From Cyanoderma ruficeps (taxonomy: Eukaryota; Chordata; Aves; Passeriformes; Timaliidae), in NCBI GenBank assembly GCA_008694505.1, contig VZDJ01001247.1, forward strand, positions 871,050 through 935,049: a stretch of DNA of 64,000 bases. Direction: 5' to 3'. This document shows positions 35,010 through 48,267 of this stretch, piece by piece (position 1 is the first letter of the stretch; each line of letters opens with the position of its first letter). A program made the translations under genes and the position numbers. The notes beneath the pieces are model-generated. The model ran no database searches. It saw only the letters and a program-made list of their open reading frames with translations, and had not been told where the DNA came from.

Positions 35010-37027
35010 TCAGCCCCTTTCCACTGTCTGCTCATTGGTAACATGGTGATCTCCCATATATATGGAACCAGTGAGAAACCTCATTAAAGTGTGTGATTGT
35101 GAAAAATTGAAGTTCCTGCAGGAGAAAATAAATCACAAAAGCATCACCCACCTTCCATCAGCCGAGGCCAGGGCTGAAAGCATCCACAGCACTGGGGCAG
35201 CTTGTGTCTGCTTCCTGAGGGAATTTTTCCCTTCAGTTCCTCACACTTTAAGTCAGAATAAAGTGTGCAAGGAAATAGGACATATGGGGTACTTGTATAC
35301 CTTTCTTGGATGAGCTCAGTGCTCCCTACACACGGGGGAAATACCCCCAAGCACAGAACTTGTTGTGTGTTTTTAAAAGCTCTGGCCTCAGCATGTCCTT
35401 GTGGCCCTGCCTGAGGTAAAACTGTTTCCAGGATCCTCCAGTAATGCCACCAAACATGAGAAAATCAGTCAGGGAGCATAGGTACAAAGGCAAATCTGTC
35501 CTGTATTTGCCAGGTTTAATTGACTGTGCTCCATCCTGGAAAATCAAGATAGAGAGTTGCCTAAAGCTCATCAAGAAGTTGATGGATCTTTTGCCTGCAC
35601 TAATAAAGTGGCTGGTCTGCTCCCGTTTTATGAAAGGACTTTGATTTTAATGTTGAGTGCAGAAATATTTTCGCTAGTTTCATGGCTTGGGCTTTCTTCC
35701 AGCTCTTGGGATGCTTAATATAGGTTCCCTTAAAGAACAAGTGTGTTTTTAGGGAAAATACCTGTTTTTTTTACAAAAAAAAAAGAATAGTTTCAGATCC
35801 TCTGGAATCCATAAGGTGATCCGAATACATTATATGTGACATTTTTCACATGATTTTTTTAAAATTCAAAGTTGCCACAAGGTAGTACGTATCTGGATTA
35901 CTAATGGATGTAACTTTTGTAGGGAAAAATGGAAGCATTTACTTTTTAAATTACTAATAATGTCCCATTTTGATATTTTATTATTACAAATTTAGAGTAT
36001 GAAGGAAATTATCGTTTCATCCAGATAAGTTGAAATGAGATATAACAGCTACTCTCTGTTTGCTACATAATGTTCTATCAACATCTATTATTTACAAGTT
36101 GAATTTTGTAATCATTTTATCCCATTAAAGACTGATCTTTTAATCATAAATTTAATTAAATGCATTATATCTAGATGTCTTTATAACTGCATTTTGAGAA
36201 TATTATTTTTTAGCTGCAAATTCATAATGGAATTTTACGTTGGCTGTGGTCAAATGGAAAAAACAATTTTTATGCCATTCTTAGCTCAAAGTAAATGATG
36301 CAGAAAACAAAAATACCAACAACTGATGGTTTATTTGCTTCACTTTTGTTGTGTTTTATACATCTCCTGTTGAGGTCTGAAAGGCACAATTTCAGAGGGT
36401 TGAAAACCAAGTGCAGGGAGACAGAGAAAGACCACAGTGTTATAGTGTCATTTCCATCCAATTCTTAGATAAAAATATTCTCAAGTTCATTTTTTTGGTT
36501 TAATTTCTTTTGGTTGCTTTGCTTAATTCTAGTCAAAATATGATTATTTCCCACTAATCCATGATGTCTGAATTAAGTAAATGGTATTTTCGGTACGTTT
36601 AGTAATTATTGGGTGAATTCCCAGGCAGGGCCAAAAAATAAAGCTGTCAGTCCAGGTGAAGCAAATTGTCCTGAGCTTGTGTGAGTCCTTTAACAGCAAA
36701 ATCTGCTGGACATGCTCTGAATCTCTGCACTTTTCTGGGATCCTGTGTCTTGAGCTGCATTTAATCCTGAATTTTGGTCTTACTGCCAGGATACTGCTAA
36801 AAAAAGTGGTCTTTGTGATGGCTGCAACTGAGGCTTCCCTTGTCTGTCACTGGGGGAAGGGTTCACCATCATGCCATGTGGGAGGTTTGGTTAAGAGTTC
36901 CTTGCAGCATCATTGCCCTGAGTGTTGTTGGCTCTTCCCTGTTTGTTGTGAGGACACATTTCCCGTGGTGCTGTCACTTGGATCATCCCACACCTCGGGT
37001 CCTGTGCTGGGTTTTGGGTCCTGACTA
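35010..37027. other. Unassigned DNA
   Basis: The first 650 bp are of mixed composition and 35650-36650 is strongly AT-rich. No transposon recognised. A frame at 36656-37024 (+, 122 codons) ends against the next CR1 and has no domain. Confidence 0.5.
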
Positions 37028-37366
37028 AAAGAGGGACATTGAGAAGCTGGGGAAGGGGCTGGAGCACCAGGAGAGGCTGAGGGAGCTGGGAAAGGGGCTC
37101 AGCTTGGAGAAAAGGAGGCTTGGGGGGACCTTGTGGCTCTGCACAACTCCCTGACAGGAGGGGACAGCCGGGGGTGTCGGGCTCTGCTCCCAGGGAACAG
37201 GGACAGGAGGAGAGGGAACGGCCTCAGGCTGGGCCAGGGGAGGTTTAAATTGGATTTTAGGGAAAAATTCTCCATAGGAGGGAAGCAGCGGCACAGGCTG
37301 CCCATGGCAGAAGGTTGGACTTGATGATCCTGAAGCTCCTTTCTAATCCTGATGGTTCCATGATCT
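37028..37366 (+). mobile_element. CR1 LINE with ORF2 tail, shortened 3' UTR
   Basis: Begins in the ORF2 region (AAGAGGGACATTGAGAAGC then GGGGCTGGAGCACC), passes the decayed RLRGDL, LTGG and LLPGNRDRR-like coding blocks and the AGGTTTAAATTGGATTTTAG block. It then jumps from CACAGGCTGCCCATGG to GGTTGGACTTGATGATCC, so roughly the middle of the 3' UTR is deleted. Tail TTCCATGATCTC. Confidence 0.93.
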
Positions 37367-40300
37367 CAGTATCCCACGTGGATTCACTCACAAAGAAATG
37401 CTTCTGGTGTCCAAGTCATCCTGGGCGAGGATGAGTCCCCCTTTGCAGCCCTTCCTGTGGAAAACCCCCCACGTGTTTAAAAGACTGAACCCACCCTTGA
37501 CGGACAAAGTGCCAGTGGAATGACATCAGAATGGTGGATTTCCTGGATTTCAGAGGGAGTGGGACCTCCATTATTTATCATCTGGGGCAATATTGCTTAT
37601 AGCAAGCAAAGTGATATTGTGGGAAAAAAAATATTCCACATTTCCACATTAATTTTCTTCATTACCTTCGATTTATATTAACTAATTTCCATGTGCTCCT
37701 TTCTCACCTTAGCTGGTTGCAGTCTTCAATTACCTTAATTTAACCAGAAATCTCCAGATAGGTCACAGCTCTCATGTTTAATGAAAAATGAGTGAAAGAG
37801 GCTTAATAGAAATTCATAAGTTCCTGATGTTCTTTGGAGTAACACATACATTATTTAGCTCTGAGTGATGCTCTACACATTTAACCATATTTAGGCTGCT
37901 AATTGTACTGGATTTAATGTCCCTGTGGGAGTATCCTTCACAACACAAGACAGCTTCTCACTGAACTCCCTGCATTGCTCACCAAAGCAAAAACCACTCC
38001 TGGATATTGATTACTCTTAATATTCAGACTTTTAATGACAGAAGAATGCTTTGTAGAATAAACCAGAAAATCCTTAATTACTTTCAATGTTCCCTGAACT
38101 CCTCTAAGTCAAGGTAAAGGAGACAATTTCTATAATGTGTTAGAGTATGGTGAAATATCTATTTTTTTTTTGTTCAATTATTGTGGGTATTCTATCTCAA
38201 CACTTGGGGTCACTAATTCCTGTAGAAGCTGAAGGTGCTTCCAAGCTGAAAATAAAACCCTCTCCCTTTTTTTGGTCTTTTTCTCACTTAACACTAGGAA
38301 GGCTCTAATAACAAACACTCTGCAAACTCACTGGGAACTGAACTAGGTAAGGAAATGTTATTCATTCCAGAGTGCCTGATCCAAATTGGCTTCAAAGGGA
38401 TGTTCCTCCTTTGGGATTTTGCTTCTTGTCTCCCCAGTACACAGTTGCATTTGACTTTCTTTAGAGCATTGAACTGGAGAGGGGAAATATTGGTTTTCCA
38501 AGGGAAGGAAAAAGAGCCAACAAGAAAAATTGAAAAGTGAAACAAGAGAAAGGCTGAATTTTCCCTTCAGTCATTAAATTACATTAAAAATATCAAAACA
38601 CAATATGTGGCTTGGCTATGAATAATATTTTTTAAAAGAAAAATATCCGTGAAATACTGAATACATTCTGCAAAATCCATATAGTAACAAACATTCTTGC
38701 AGCAAAAATTATCGAAGAGGTTTTATGAAACCATTTTCAAAAGTCAAAAGATTTTCAACAACTTGACTTTTTGTAAAATCCTGGTGATCTACCTATAAAA
38801 ATAAACAGAAGCTTCTTTTAGGTAACAAACAGGTTTTGTAACATCAATTTTGATGATTTTTAAAGTTTTGCACCACTGAAATAATCAGTATTGTAAAACT
38901 CAAATACAATGGATTTCGAAGCTAATTGATGAAAGCACTTTGGGGCAAAAATGGTTTTTTTTGTTATATTTTAATTCTGTCTTAAAGGAATTGACTTTCT
39001 ACCTAAAACATATTCAAAATTCAAGTGCTTGTTTTCAACTTGTGAAGAAGCTAAGAATTCATTTAATTTAAAATTGCAGATTTCAAAACCTCAAAACACT
39101 GAACACATCCTAAAACTCTGCATCAGTATTCTTCCTGATGTTTTATGATAATATTAAAATATTTCTTAAATCTTTACCATTTATTTTCTACTCTTTATAA
39201 AATCTTTCAGTTCTAAGAACACCACTGAAAGGATAAGTTGCTAAAAACCTCTTTTTCTATGTCACATTTGAAATGAAGCTCTAACCTGAAGCTTCACCTG
39301 CGCAGATTCCTTCTCTTCATTCAGACTAAAATATTTTATCACAAAGATTGGGATGTTTCTGTGAATACTGAGGCTGATATATACACTGAAAGGGACATGA
39401 AAGGGATTCATGGATCTGCATCCTGAAAATCCGGAGCACAACAGCAGCTGAGGAGATTTGGCACATCTCATAAATCACTCAGTCAACACCAGACAGGATT
39501 ATACCTTCACTGCAAACCTCTGACACATTTCTTTATGGAATCTGTATCCCACACCGGATCATCCCTGGATATTTATATCATTACAGAGCCTGGGAAAAAT
39601 GATGCCTTGTTCTGATAAGGTCATTTTAGTTTTGGCAAAGAAGAAATCTAGACAAGCTGGGGAAGCAATACAAGGCTTCTCGGGTAGTTCTAAGCTTGAT
39701 GCAAAACTTCTGCCATAAATAGAGTTAATATTTCGTGTGGCAAAGAAAAGTTTTAAGAGGTGTGCCTGAATATGCATGGAGACAGTGACAAATGAAATAA
39801 CAATGAAATGACAGAATTTCCTGCAGAAAATCCAGTATTGTTTTTCTGCTGTGAATGAGGCCTGTCTCAGTTGAAGAATTTTCTCAGTGTGGTACGAAGA
39901 ATGTTTAGTACAAATGAAACTAAAAAATATTTATTAGATCTAATGGTTACTCCGTTACTCTAAATGTCTGCAGAGTAATTAATTAAATACAATCTAGTCA
40001 TATGACTCAGTCCCTTCATAGACTGGCTAAGTTTGCTCTTGGAATAAGCCCCTTTTTCCCCCTTTTGTTAAATACTCACAATTTGCTGACTAAAATCATT
40101 AGAATCCTTCTGGGTTTTCACAGAACTAATAAATAATCATGGTTAATTTAAATTTCTTGCCCTTGTGCCATTGTTGTCGTTCCACAGGAGATTGTGCTCC
40201 TTCTCCAGTGGCCATCCTTTAATTATTCCATCTCTGGAAAACAACTGCATCTCCTCTCAGACTTTGGTTTGCTTGGATGGAAAAAAAAAGCCAAAACCAT

Positions 40301-42189
40301 CTGTCACCTACATCTCACAAGGGAAGGGGTTCCCATTTCTAATGTTCCTGAGACCTCTCTCTGCATCCACTCCAGCTGAAATTAATCCTGAAAGCAAGAA
40401 ATGCTCAATACAAGGTTTAAATAGTGCCTGGCATAACACTAATAATTCTCAGTAATTAGAGAAAAGGCTCTTCCTGATACATCCTAACACCTCCTTTTTC
40501 CATGTCTTTACCAAATTGGTGGATTGTCACGTAATCATCAAAACAGGAGATAGGCAAAGTCCAATCAATCCTTTCAACTTGGCTCTTAGGAATGTGCAAA
40601 TCCATTCTTTATTAAAATGTATTAATTTTTCAGTGAATAATACAATATTTATTAAATTAAAGGTGAGACAAGTATAAAGGTTAATATTCCTGGAGGTTCT
40701 GTAGGACATGGCAAAATGAGTTGAGGATGTCCAGAACCAGGACTGAGCAAATCTTCAGAATCAGGGGTCTGCAGGTCGGCAGCAAATCCCAAAAATGTGG
40801 AAAAACCCTGGGAGGATCTGAATAACGTTCACTCGGGAATAACAAGTAAAATGTTCTTGAGGGCAAAATGAGATTACTTTTGATGGGCAAGGAAAAGCAT
40901 TCTGCTTTTTGCCACTTAAAAAGAGCGAAGTTTATTCTTTTATCTACATATCAGATTTTTTTCAGCCCAAGTGGTGCTGCCAGTTCTGTGAGTAAATAAA
41001 TATAACAAAGAGAAAGAGGGAGAAAGAAAAGAAGAAAATAAAAACGACTTTAAGAAACCAAAATTGCCTAGGGAAAATGGATCCTGAAAAGAACTTTATG
41101 GAGGCTCTAAAATGCAACCTTAAAATTCAGATGCTTTCCCTTCATTCATAAGCACCAACCAAAGTATGGATTTGAACATTTAAAATGACCCTCCCAGTTA
41201 AAATAAGACATTCAGCTGAACAGCACTAGTAAAGATCACTTTATATTGAAACTGAATATCTATATTGGTGTTGCAAGTAGTGAAGCTGTAAAATATTCCA
41301 AAATACTCAGTTTGGGATGGGGATTTTTTAAAAGCATGTGTTAAGAGCATAAATATTTTAGTAATTTACTTCTCTTGTTCAAAATTTGGCTGTGCCACCA
41401 AAAAAATCCCCTCCTCTGGAGGTTATGTTAGAGGACAACCCAGGTTGATATTGATCTGCACAAGCTATTTGTATTTTCCAGGCTTTCTGGAAAGGCAGAG
41501 TGCTTTTTAGCAGAGCACAGAAGCAAAGAAAAATCCCAAATTGTTTGTATTTGTAGCAATAAGAATGATCACTGGAGCAATATCAAACACTTACAATCCC
41601 CCTTCCTGTCTAGTCTTTTATCAAGTGATTTTTAAATGACTCATGTAATTTAAATTCTCCATTAAAAAAGTGACTTGTGTTGTTCTCTGAAGCTTCCAGC
41701 TACAAGATATGATTGCAACATGATTTGTTACATGCAGGAAAATAATTGATCAAACCCCAAGTTCCACAGAGCCATCAGTCACACCAGCACCTGTGTGGGA
41801 AAAAATGCCATAAATTCACAGGTTCTGAGTTATGTCTGTGCCTTGGTGCGGGATGAACGAGCTGCTGATAAAAACAGCTGCAAACAAAACTATATCTCAA
41901 AAATAAAGAGTATTTATCCTTGACAATTTCTGGAGGGTGCAGAGAAGACAATTACCAGAAAGGATGCTGTTGAAGTCAGGCAAATCTATGCAATTTATGC
42001 AGAATCATCACTTATCAATTGAACATTAACCCAGAATTTCTGACAACCAAGAGAAAACACAGCCCAGTAATTCAGTGTTCTCATGACAGCTGCAGTTTTC
42101 AGTGGTTGCTTGCGCAGAATGTCCTAAATTCTTGTTATCTGCTGCAGTGACTCCATCTTTTCCCACAGGTTTGAGAGACTTCTCAGGAA
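37367..42189. other. Long AT-rich repeat-poor stretch
   Basis: About 4.8 kb with no recognised transposon, RNA gene or domain-bearing frame. Strongly AT-rich between 38550 and 39250. A conspicuous gap in the otherwise frequent CR1 pattern. Confidence 0.5.
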
Positions 42190-42304
42190 ATCTGTGGTTG
42201 CCCCTGGATCCCTGGAAGTGTCCAAGGCCAGGCTGGACAGAACACTTGGAGCGGCCTGGGATACTGCCCATGTCTGTCTCTGTCCCATGGCACTGAATGG
42301 GCTT
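42190..42304 (+). mobile_element. CR1 LINE 3' fragment ending in a microsatellite
   Basis: Starts at CTGTGGTTGCCCCTGG, runs through AAGGCCAGGCTGGACAG and CCCATGGCACTGAATGGGCT, and stops at the penultimate CR1 block, exactly where related copies read GGGCTTTGAAGG. From here the sequence turns into GGAA repeats (with one N at 42305), and the usual CR1 tail never appears. Confidence 0.92.
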
Positions 42305-42305
42305 N

Positions 42306-43124
42306 GAAGGAAGGAAGGAAGGAAGGAAGGAAGGAAGGAAGGAAGGAAGGAAGGAAGGAAGGAAGGAAGGAAGGAAGGAAGGAAGGAAGGAAGGAAGGAA
42401 GGAAGGAAGGAAGGAAGGAAGGAAGGAAGGAAGGAAGGAAGGAAGGAAGGAAGGAAGGAAGGAAGGAAGGAAGGAAGGAAGGAAGGAAGGAAGGAAGGAA
42501 GGAAGGAAGGAAGGAAGGAAGGAAGGAAGGAAGGAAGGAAGGAAGGAAGGAAGGAAGGAAGGAAGGAAGGAAGGAAGGAAGGAAGGAAGGAAGGAAGGAA
42601 GGAAGGAAGGAAGGAAGGAAGGAAGGAAGGAAGGAAGGAAGGAAGGAAGGAAGGAAGGAAGGAAGGAAGGAAGGAAGGAAGGAAGGAAGGAAGGAAGGAA
42701 GGAAGGAAGGAAGGAAGGAAGGAAGGAAGGAAGGAAGGAAGGAAGGAAGGAAGGAAGGAAGGAAGGAAGGAAGGAAGGAAGGAAGGAAGGAAGGAAGGAA
42801 GGAAGGAAGGAAGGAAGGAAGGAAGGAAGGAAGGAAGGAAGGAAGGAAGGAAGGAAGGAAGGAAGGAAGGAAGGAAGGAAGGAAGGAAGGAAGGAAGGAA
42901 GGAAGGAAGGAAGGAAGGAAGGAAGGAAGGAAGGAAGGAAGGAAGGAAGGAAGGAAGGAAGGAAGGAAGGAAGGAAGGAAGGAAGGAAGGAAGGAAGGAA
43001 GGAAGGAAGGAAGGAAGGAAGGAAGGAAGGAAGGAAGGAAGGAAGGAAGGAAGGAAGGAAGGAAGGAAGGAAGGAAGGAAGGAAGGAAGGAAGGAAGGAA
43101 GGAAGGAAGGAAGGAAGGAAGGAA
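42306..43124 (+). repeat. (GGAA)n microsatellite, 819 bp
   Basis: A GAA triplet followed by 204 uninterrupted GGAA units, with no substitution that I can see. A single N marks the left border. The plus strand is pure purine. Long frames across it on both strands (KEGR and LPSF tetrapeptide repeats) are a by-product of a 4-bp repeat lacking stop codons. Each unit holds the GGAA core recognised by ETS-family factors. The perfection and the N suggest that the copy number may be set by the assembler. Confidence 0.98.
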
Positions 43125-46100
43125 ACCCTCCAAAACTCTGTTTTTTCTGCAGTTCATGCAAACACTTTAATAGGATGAAATTCTATCCTTACCCCATGGT
43201 GTCCCCAGAGCTCATTTCCAGAGCCTGGGATCTGAGACAGATAAGCACTAATTTCTGAGCAGTGCTCATATGGCAACTGCTAAAGTGGCAGCTCCCTGAC
43301 TCGGGTGTTCTGCTAATAACATTTAGTGAGGTTGGCAATCCCATTGATTTCCCATATGTAATAAGGAGAGTGCATTGCTACCTTCCTACTTAAGCTTTAT
43401 TAAGCAGGCAGGATATTAGAAGTCAGAACTGATTAATTCAAGGCATAAACAATCAATTTGGGTTTTTGTAGTCTTCTTTTTCTTTTTTTTTTCCTGCAGT
43501 CTTTTCCCCAAACACATCCCTATTAATGCTCTCATTTCTGGTTACGCTTGTTTCTCACTTTCCTTTGTGAGTTTTCACCTTTATGTTAAAGAATGTATTA
43601 AACACTCATGGTTTTGTCTTGATTCGTGTCATCAGAGTCACACTGAGCTCAAGGGTTTGGTAGCAGACCCTGAAAGGGCTGGAGCAGGTGAACCTTGTCA
43701 TATCCAGTTTGCACCAATAGTGAAAGTCTTCAGATTATAATATAATAATAATAAAATAGGTATGTGTACTATAGATTCAAATTAAGGGGTTTTTTACAAC
43801 ACACATAAGGGGAACATTTATTCTTCTTTCTTTGCATCTATTTTAAGGTCAAGAGCAGCCAGGGAGTAGCCTGTAATTTAGGTAAGCCCATTTCAGTGTC
43901 CTTGGGGGGAAATTTGTTTCTAAGTAGAAAGCGCCTTTTTAACTCTCCTAATTTAAATAGAAGTATCTCCTAATGTCCTCCTTGCTCAATAAACTTCTAC
44001 TGGAAATGCAGCATCCCCTTCTCGTTATTACTTATGGGAAATCAGGGGAATTGCTAACCCCCGGATATGGCACTGCCACAGCCAGAGGAGCCAGGATGTG
44101 CCAGCGCAGCAGTTGCCATAGGAGCACTCTTTAGAATCACTAATTTGTCACAGGATTGGAGTGGGAATGAGCACCTGGAGTGTGACTTGATAATGATGGA
44201 GCTCTGTTCCACTAATGAGCCTGCTGCCTCAGTGGAGCTCATTTTTATAGCTTCAGGTAACTTCGAAAGAGTCCACTCGCTGACAATGTTGAAAACACAA
44301 ACAGAGATCTACATTTATTCAGCTTTTTAATGGGTACACATATATTGCATATATAAAAAAGGAGATATGTTACTACTTGAAGACAGCAGTGAAACAATAG
44401 AAAGATCATGAGAAGGTTAAAAAAAGGGCAAAAAATCTGCCCCATGGCAATTTTCTTTGCCATGTTCATAAGAGAAAAACTAAAGTAAAGGCATAATCAT
44501 ACTAAAGGTGATTAAATAGAAAAAACGAAAAAGCAAAAGCACAAAACATTTTGAAATGAGAGCCAGTTTGGGGTGCAATGGGACATGGTGGCCTGGTCAT
44601 GTCACCACCAGGTGTCCTCCCCTGTTCCAATGTCTCAAACACAATGTTAAACAGCCTGGGGCACTGTGATAACCCCATCAGCTCCTGAGCAAGTCATGAT
44701 TCTCAGTTTCTGCTCTCCTTCAACAGCTCCTGAAATATCTTCTTGCCTCAGACCAACTGACAGGTAGTTTGACTCCATCTGACAGCTACTCTTGAAATCC
44801 CAAGAGATTTTACAGCTCGAGATGCCTCTCTGTCCACCTCTACAGTTTTTTTCCTTCACTGTGTCGATCCTTCTTTCCCTGCATGCTGCACTACAACAAG
44901 ACATCTCTCTCTTCCTGTTTTTACATTTTCTGTTGCGGTTTCTCTAGGGGATTCCTTTGTTTCCAGCTATTACAGAAATCCCATTCCTGTTCTCTTCCTA
45001 GAGGATTCCTTGCACTCCTTTCAGACAACTGAATTTGTCCATGGCAGTCAGTAAAGGGATTATGTCAGGCTACTTCTCCACTAACGTGGGGTTTATTCTC
45101 CTCTGACTCAAGCAATCAAGGACTGCATCATCTAAAGATGCAGTTGGAATTTCTATGGAATAAATAGAAAGGACATGATGTGGCAAAGGAATGGAGCTTA
45201 TAATGAGAGGAGGAAAGAAATATGATTAAAACAACCACAAGAAAAGGCTGAAGCATTTAATTACACACTGCAAAAGACATCACAGTCAGGTGTGGCTGGT
45301 GGGATGGCGCAATAAAGAAACAAAGACTGAGTATTTATTATATGGCTTATCGACCTGGGAACATCCTGAGCTACTTTCTGGCAGCACTAAAACAAAGCTT
45401 TAGGTTTACAGTTAAATCCCTGGGTGATATTTGTGACATTTTCTATCATCCTCACAAGCTTCCTTCCAGTTACAACTTGTGATTCTCTATGTTCAGTGTA
45501 GAAGTCCATCCTTTACACCTTCCAACTCCCCAAAGGCTTCATTCTCCTGGTGTGCTCAGATATTGTGTTTTAAACCATTAATTTCTTCAAGGCATCCCAA
45601 AATCACAGGATCATTTTTTCTTCCTATTTGCTCTGCCCAAGTGGAAGGAGATCATTCCTGTGTCATGATGTTCTTCACATCAGGGTTCAGAAGTTAAACC
45701 TGTGGGCTGTGGGTTTATTTGGGTTTTATGAGGTAGAAGGGGGAGGAAGGTCCTGTCTCCTCCTCACATCAGGGTTTCCATCTTTTTTTATGATATACAA
45801 CTTTATTAAATGAACTGTCTGTGGTTCTGCTGAGATAAAAACACTCTCTGATGTTACAACAAAGAAATCACTGTGGCCTTTTGGGAAAGAGGACACAGTG
45901 ACTTGTGGCTCCCTGATCTAGACACTCCCTCCTGCTATTCTTCAGCTCTTAACCATCCTCAGCAAGTCAGTAAACTTTCTTGTGAACTTCTGATGGAACT
46001 TTTCCTGAATTCATAACCCCAAAGCATTCTTCCAGCCCTGGAGTAAACATTTGAAAGGGTCCTCAAAAGGGTCCCTTCTCTTGCAAAAAAAAAAACAACA

Positions 46101-46565
46101 AAAAAAACCAAAACCAAAACAAAGAAACCTGCGCATTTAGAGTCAGAAAGAAACTGTAAAATCATATTTTTTCTGTAGTCCTAATAAATCAAAATCACTT
46201 AATCGTAGTAGATGTCAACATCAATCATACTAATTAGAGTGCTATAGCAATAAGTGAATCAATAAAGGCCTAAGAACAGTTGGATGAACACAGTTAATGA
46301 ACTCTTTCCTGTTTTCCAGTAAGAGAAAAGCTCAAAAATTCACAAGATGCATTTATCTGTTGAATTTTTACGCACTGATTGTATTTCAAAAGCAACAACC
46401 CAGTGAGAGGCCTTTAGAGCTTTTCCTCGGGAACTCCCCTGCACTGATCAGAGTTTGATATAAATGACTATAAAGAGATAAAGAGCGCACTGAAGTGTCT
46501 AAAGTGGGGGTTCTGAGGTGCTTTCTCTCACTTGCAAATGCTATCACAGCTCTTGCTGATGGCAC
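43125..46565. other. Unassigned DNA with possible conserved stretches
   Basis: No transposon recognised. The stretches 43240-43470 and 44060-44260 have balanced composition, few simple repeats and homeobox-like TAAT cores, as in conserved non-coding elements. An A-rich tract lies at 46085-46128. Frames such as 44647-44904 (-) have no domain. Confidence 0.45.
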
Positions 46566-47185
46566 TGTGGTGGGCTGGCCCTGGCTGGTCACCAGGTGCC
46601 TCTTTATCACTCCTGCAGCAACAGGACAGGGGAGGATATGCCCTGTGCCTCAACAGAAGAAAAGCGTGGTCCAAAGAGCCATTTTTCCCATATGATTCTT
46701 CAGGGTTGGCCCTCAGTTCACCACTGGCCAAAAAACCCCACAAAGGCTCATTTCTTTCTTCTTCCAGAGTCTCTTATTCCACTGAGGATGTGTTATTATT
46801 TTAAACTTAATGGGAATTTAATCAGGGGAGAAAATATGGTGAAAATCTCTCCTGGGTCAAGTTGAGGACTGGGAGATCTCTCACCTATCAGTGTCACAAG
46901 CAGAAGTCTTGACTTGGGGAAAGTAATTTAATTTATTGTCAATTATTGTAACAGAGGAGGAGAGGATGAAATACAACAAAACTAAAATCCCCTTCCTCCC
47001 ACCCTCTCTTCTTCCCAGGCTCAGCATCATTCCTGACTCTTCTTCCTCCCCTGCCCAAGTGGTCCATTCTTTGTAATCCATACATTTCATCTGTGTCCTC
47101 CTCCTGTTGATGGCAGTGTCCTTGATGAAACTGTAAATCATTGCCCTTCTCAGATATAATCCATAGATTCAGCAGCTCATGTTCC
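46566..47185 (-). mobile_element. ERVL-like LTR, degraded, antisense
   Basis: The left edge TGTGGTGGGCTGGCCCTGG is the complement of the 3' end of a common bird ERVL-type LTR, followed by CACCAGGTGCCTC, TTTATCACTCCTGCAG and GACAGGGGAGGATATG. Further right GACTTGGGGAAAGTAATTTA and ATTTATTGTCAATTATTG carry the complement of the AATAAA signal. CCCTTCTCAGATATAATCC near 47145 still fits the family. Internal spacing is irregular and the 5' start of the LTR cannot be found, so the right boundary is approximate. No primer site lies beyond the left edge. Confidence 0.65.
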
Positions 47186-48267
47186 CTCAAGGGATGACTT
47201 AAATGAGGTAAATGCATTGCACAACTTTACCAGAGATCTGTACGGGTCATTTCCATATTGCTGTGCGACCATGTATGTCATCTTCATAAATATACACATT
47301 TTTCTGAAGTTCAGAAATGAATAGACAAAATAATAGCAGCTGGATCTTGTCTTAGGCAGCATCACCAAGTCTGAATTCCCCAGTAGACTCGCACTGGCTA
47401 CTCAAAACTTTTATCTTGAAGATATAAATGGGATTTTGGTTTCTCTTGCTCTTGTGTTTTTATTTTAGCTCAGCCCCTGAGTATTTAAAGCATTTTTTTA
47501 AAGATTACTCTTACAGTTTTTTTTCCCTTTAAAGATTTTCCTTCAGCTTTAATGAACAGTGTGGATACTGCTTCCTCTTACCAGGAAGGAAGGATGGAGC
47601 ACCACACTGGCCCTGTCTCCTGCTCTGTGTTGCCCTTCTTGTTCTCCAATGCCTTCATTTCCCCAAATATAAACAGCAAATAATGCCCATATACATATTT
47701 GCTCCTGGAGACTAAAATTTTGGCAGCAAAACTCAGCAATCCCTAAACACTCTGCCTTTTTAGAACAGTGTAGTGTAACAGCTTCAGAATTCCCCTGCAG
47801 TTAGGGGAAAGCCATAACTGAAATGAAGCCTAGTACATAATGGGCAATACTAAAACAGCTCACAATTACTGTAATTTTACATTTAACTCACTCTCAGCTT
47901 ATAGAAAAAAAAAAAATCAAGCAGTAGCTCCTTGTGCTTATACCTTTGTACAGCTTCCATTAGAAAATGTACAAACAGCCTTGTTATGTGAGACACAAAA
48001 CACTTCCCGAAATGTCATCTCAAGCTCGTTACTGGGAGAATGAGAAAGCTCTCTAATGTGATTGCTCTTTCTACATAACAAAGGCAAAAATCACCTGTTC
48101 CTCTGAGTCTGAAAGGAGTTGTGATTGGAGTTGGATGAAGTGCTGCTGATGAATATTCACTTGCACTGGCAGCATGTGTGCAAGGCTGTGTTAAAATGTA
48201 TAAATTTAGTCTGCGCTGATCATTTCTATTCATCAGATGAAGAAAATCATTGAATTATAAAACTACA
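47186..48267. other. Unassigned DNA
   Basis: AT-rich, no recognised element. Short GGAAGGAAGG word at about 47584 only. Confidence 0.55.

Noticed and set aside
42124..43258. Four very long open frames (293-354 codons) with KEGR or LPSF tetrapeptide repeats
   Set aside because: They are translations of a perfect GGAA microsatellite, which contains no stop codon in any frame. Not genes.
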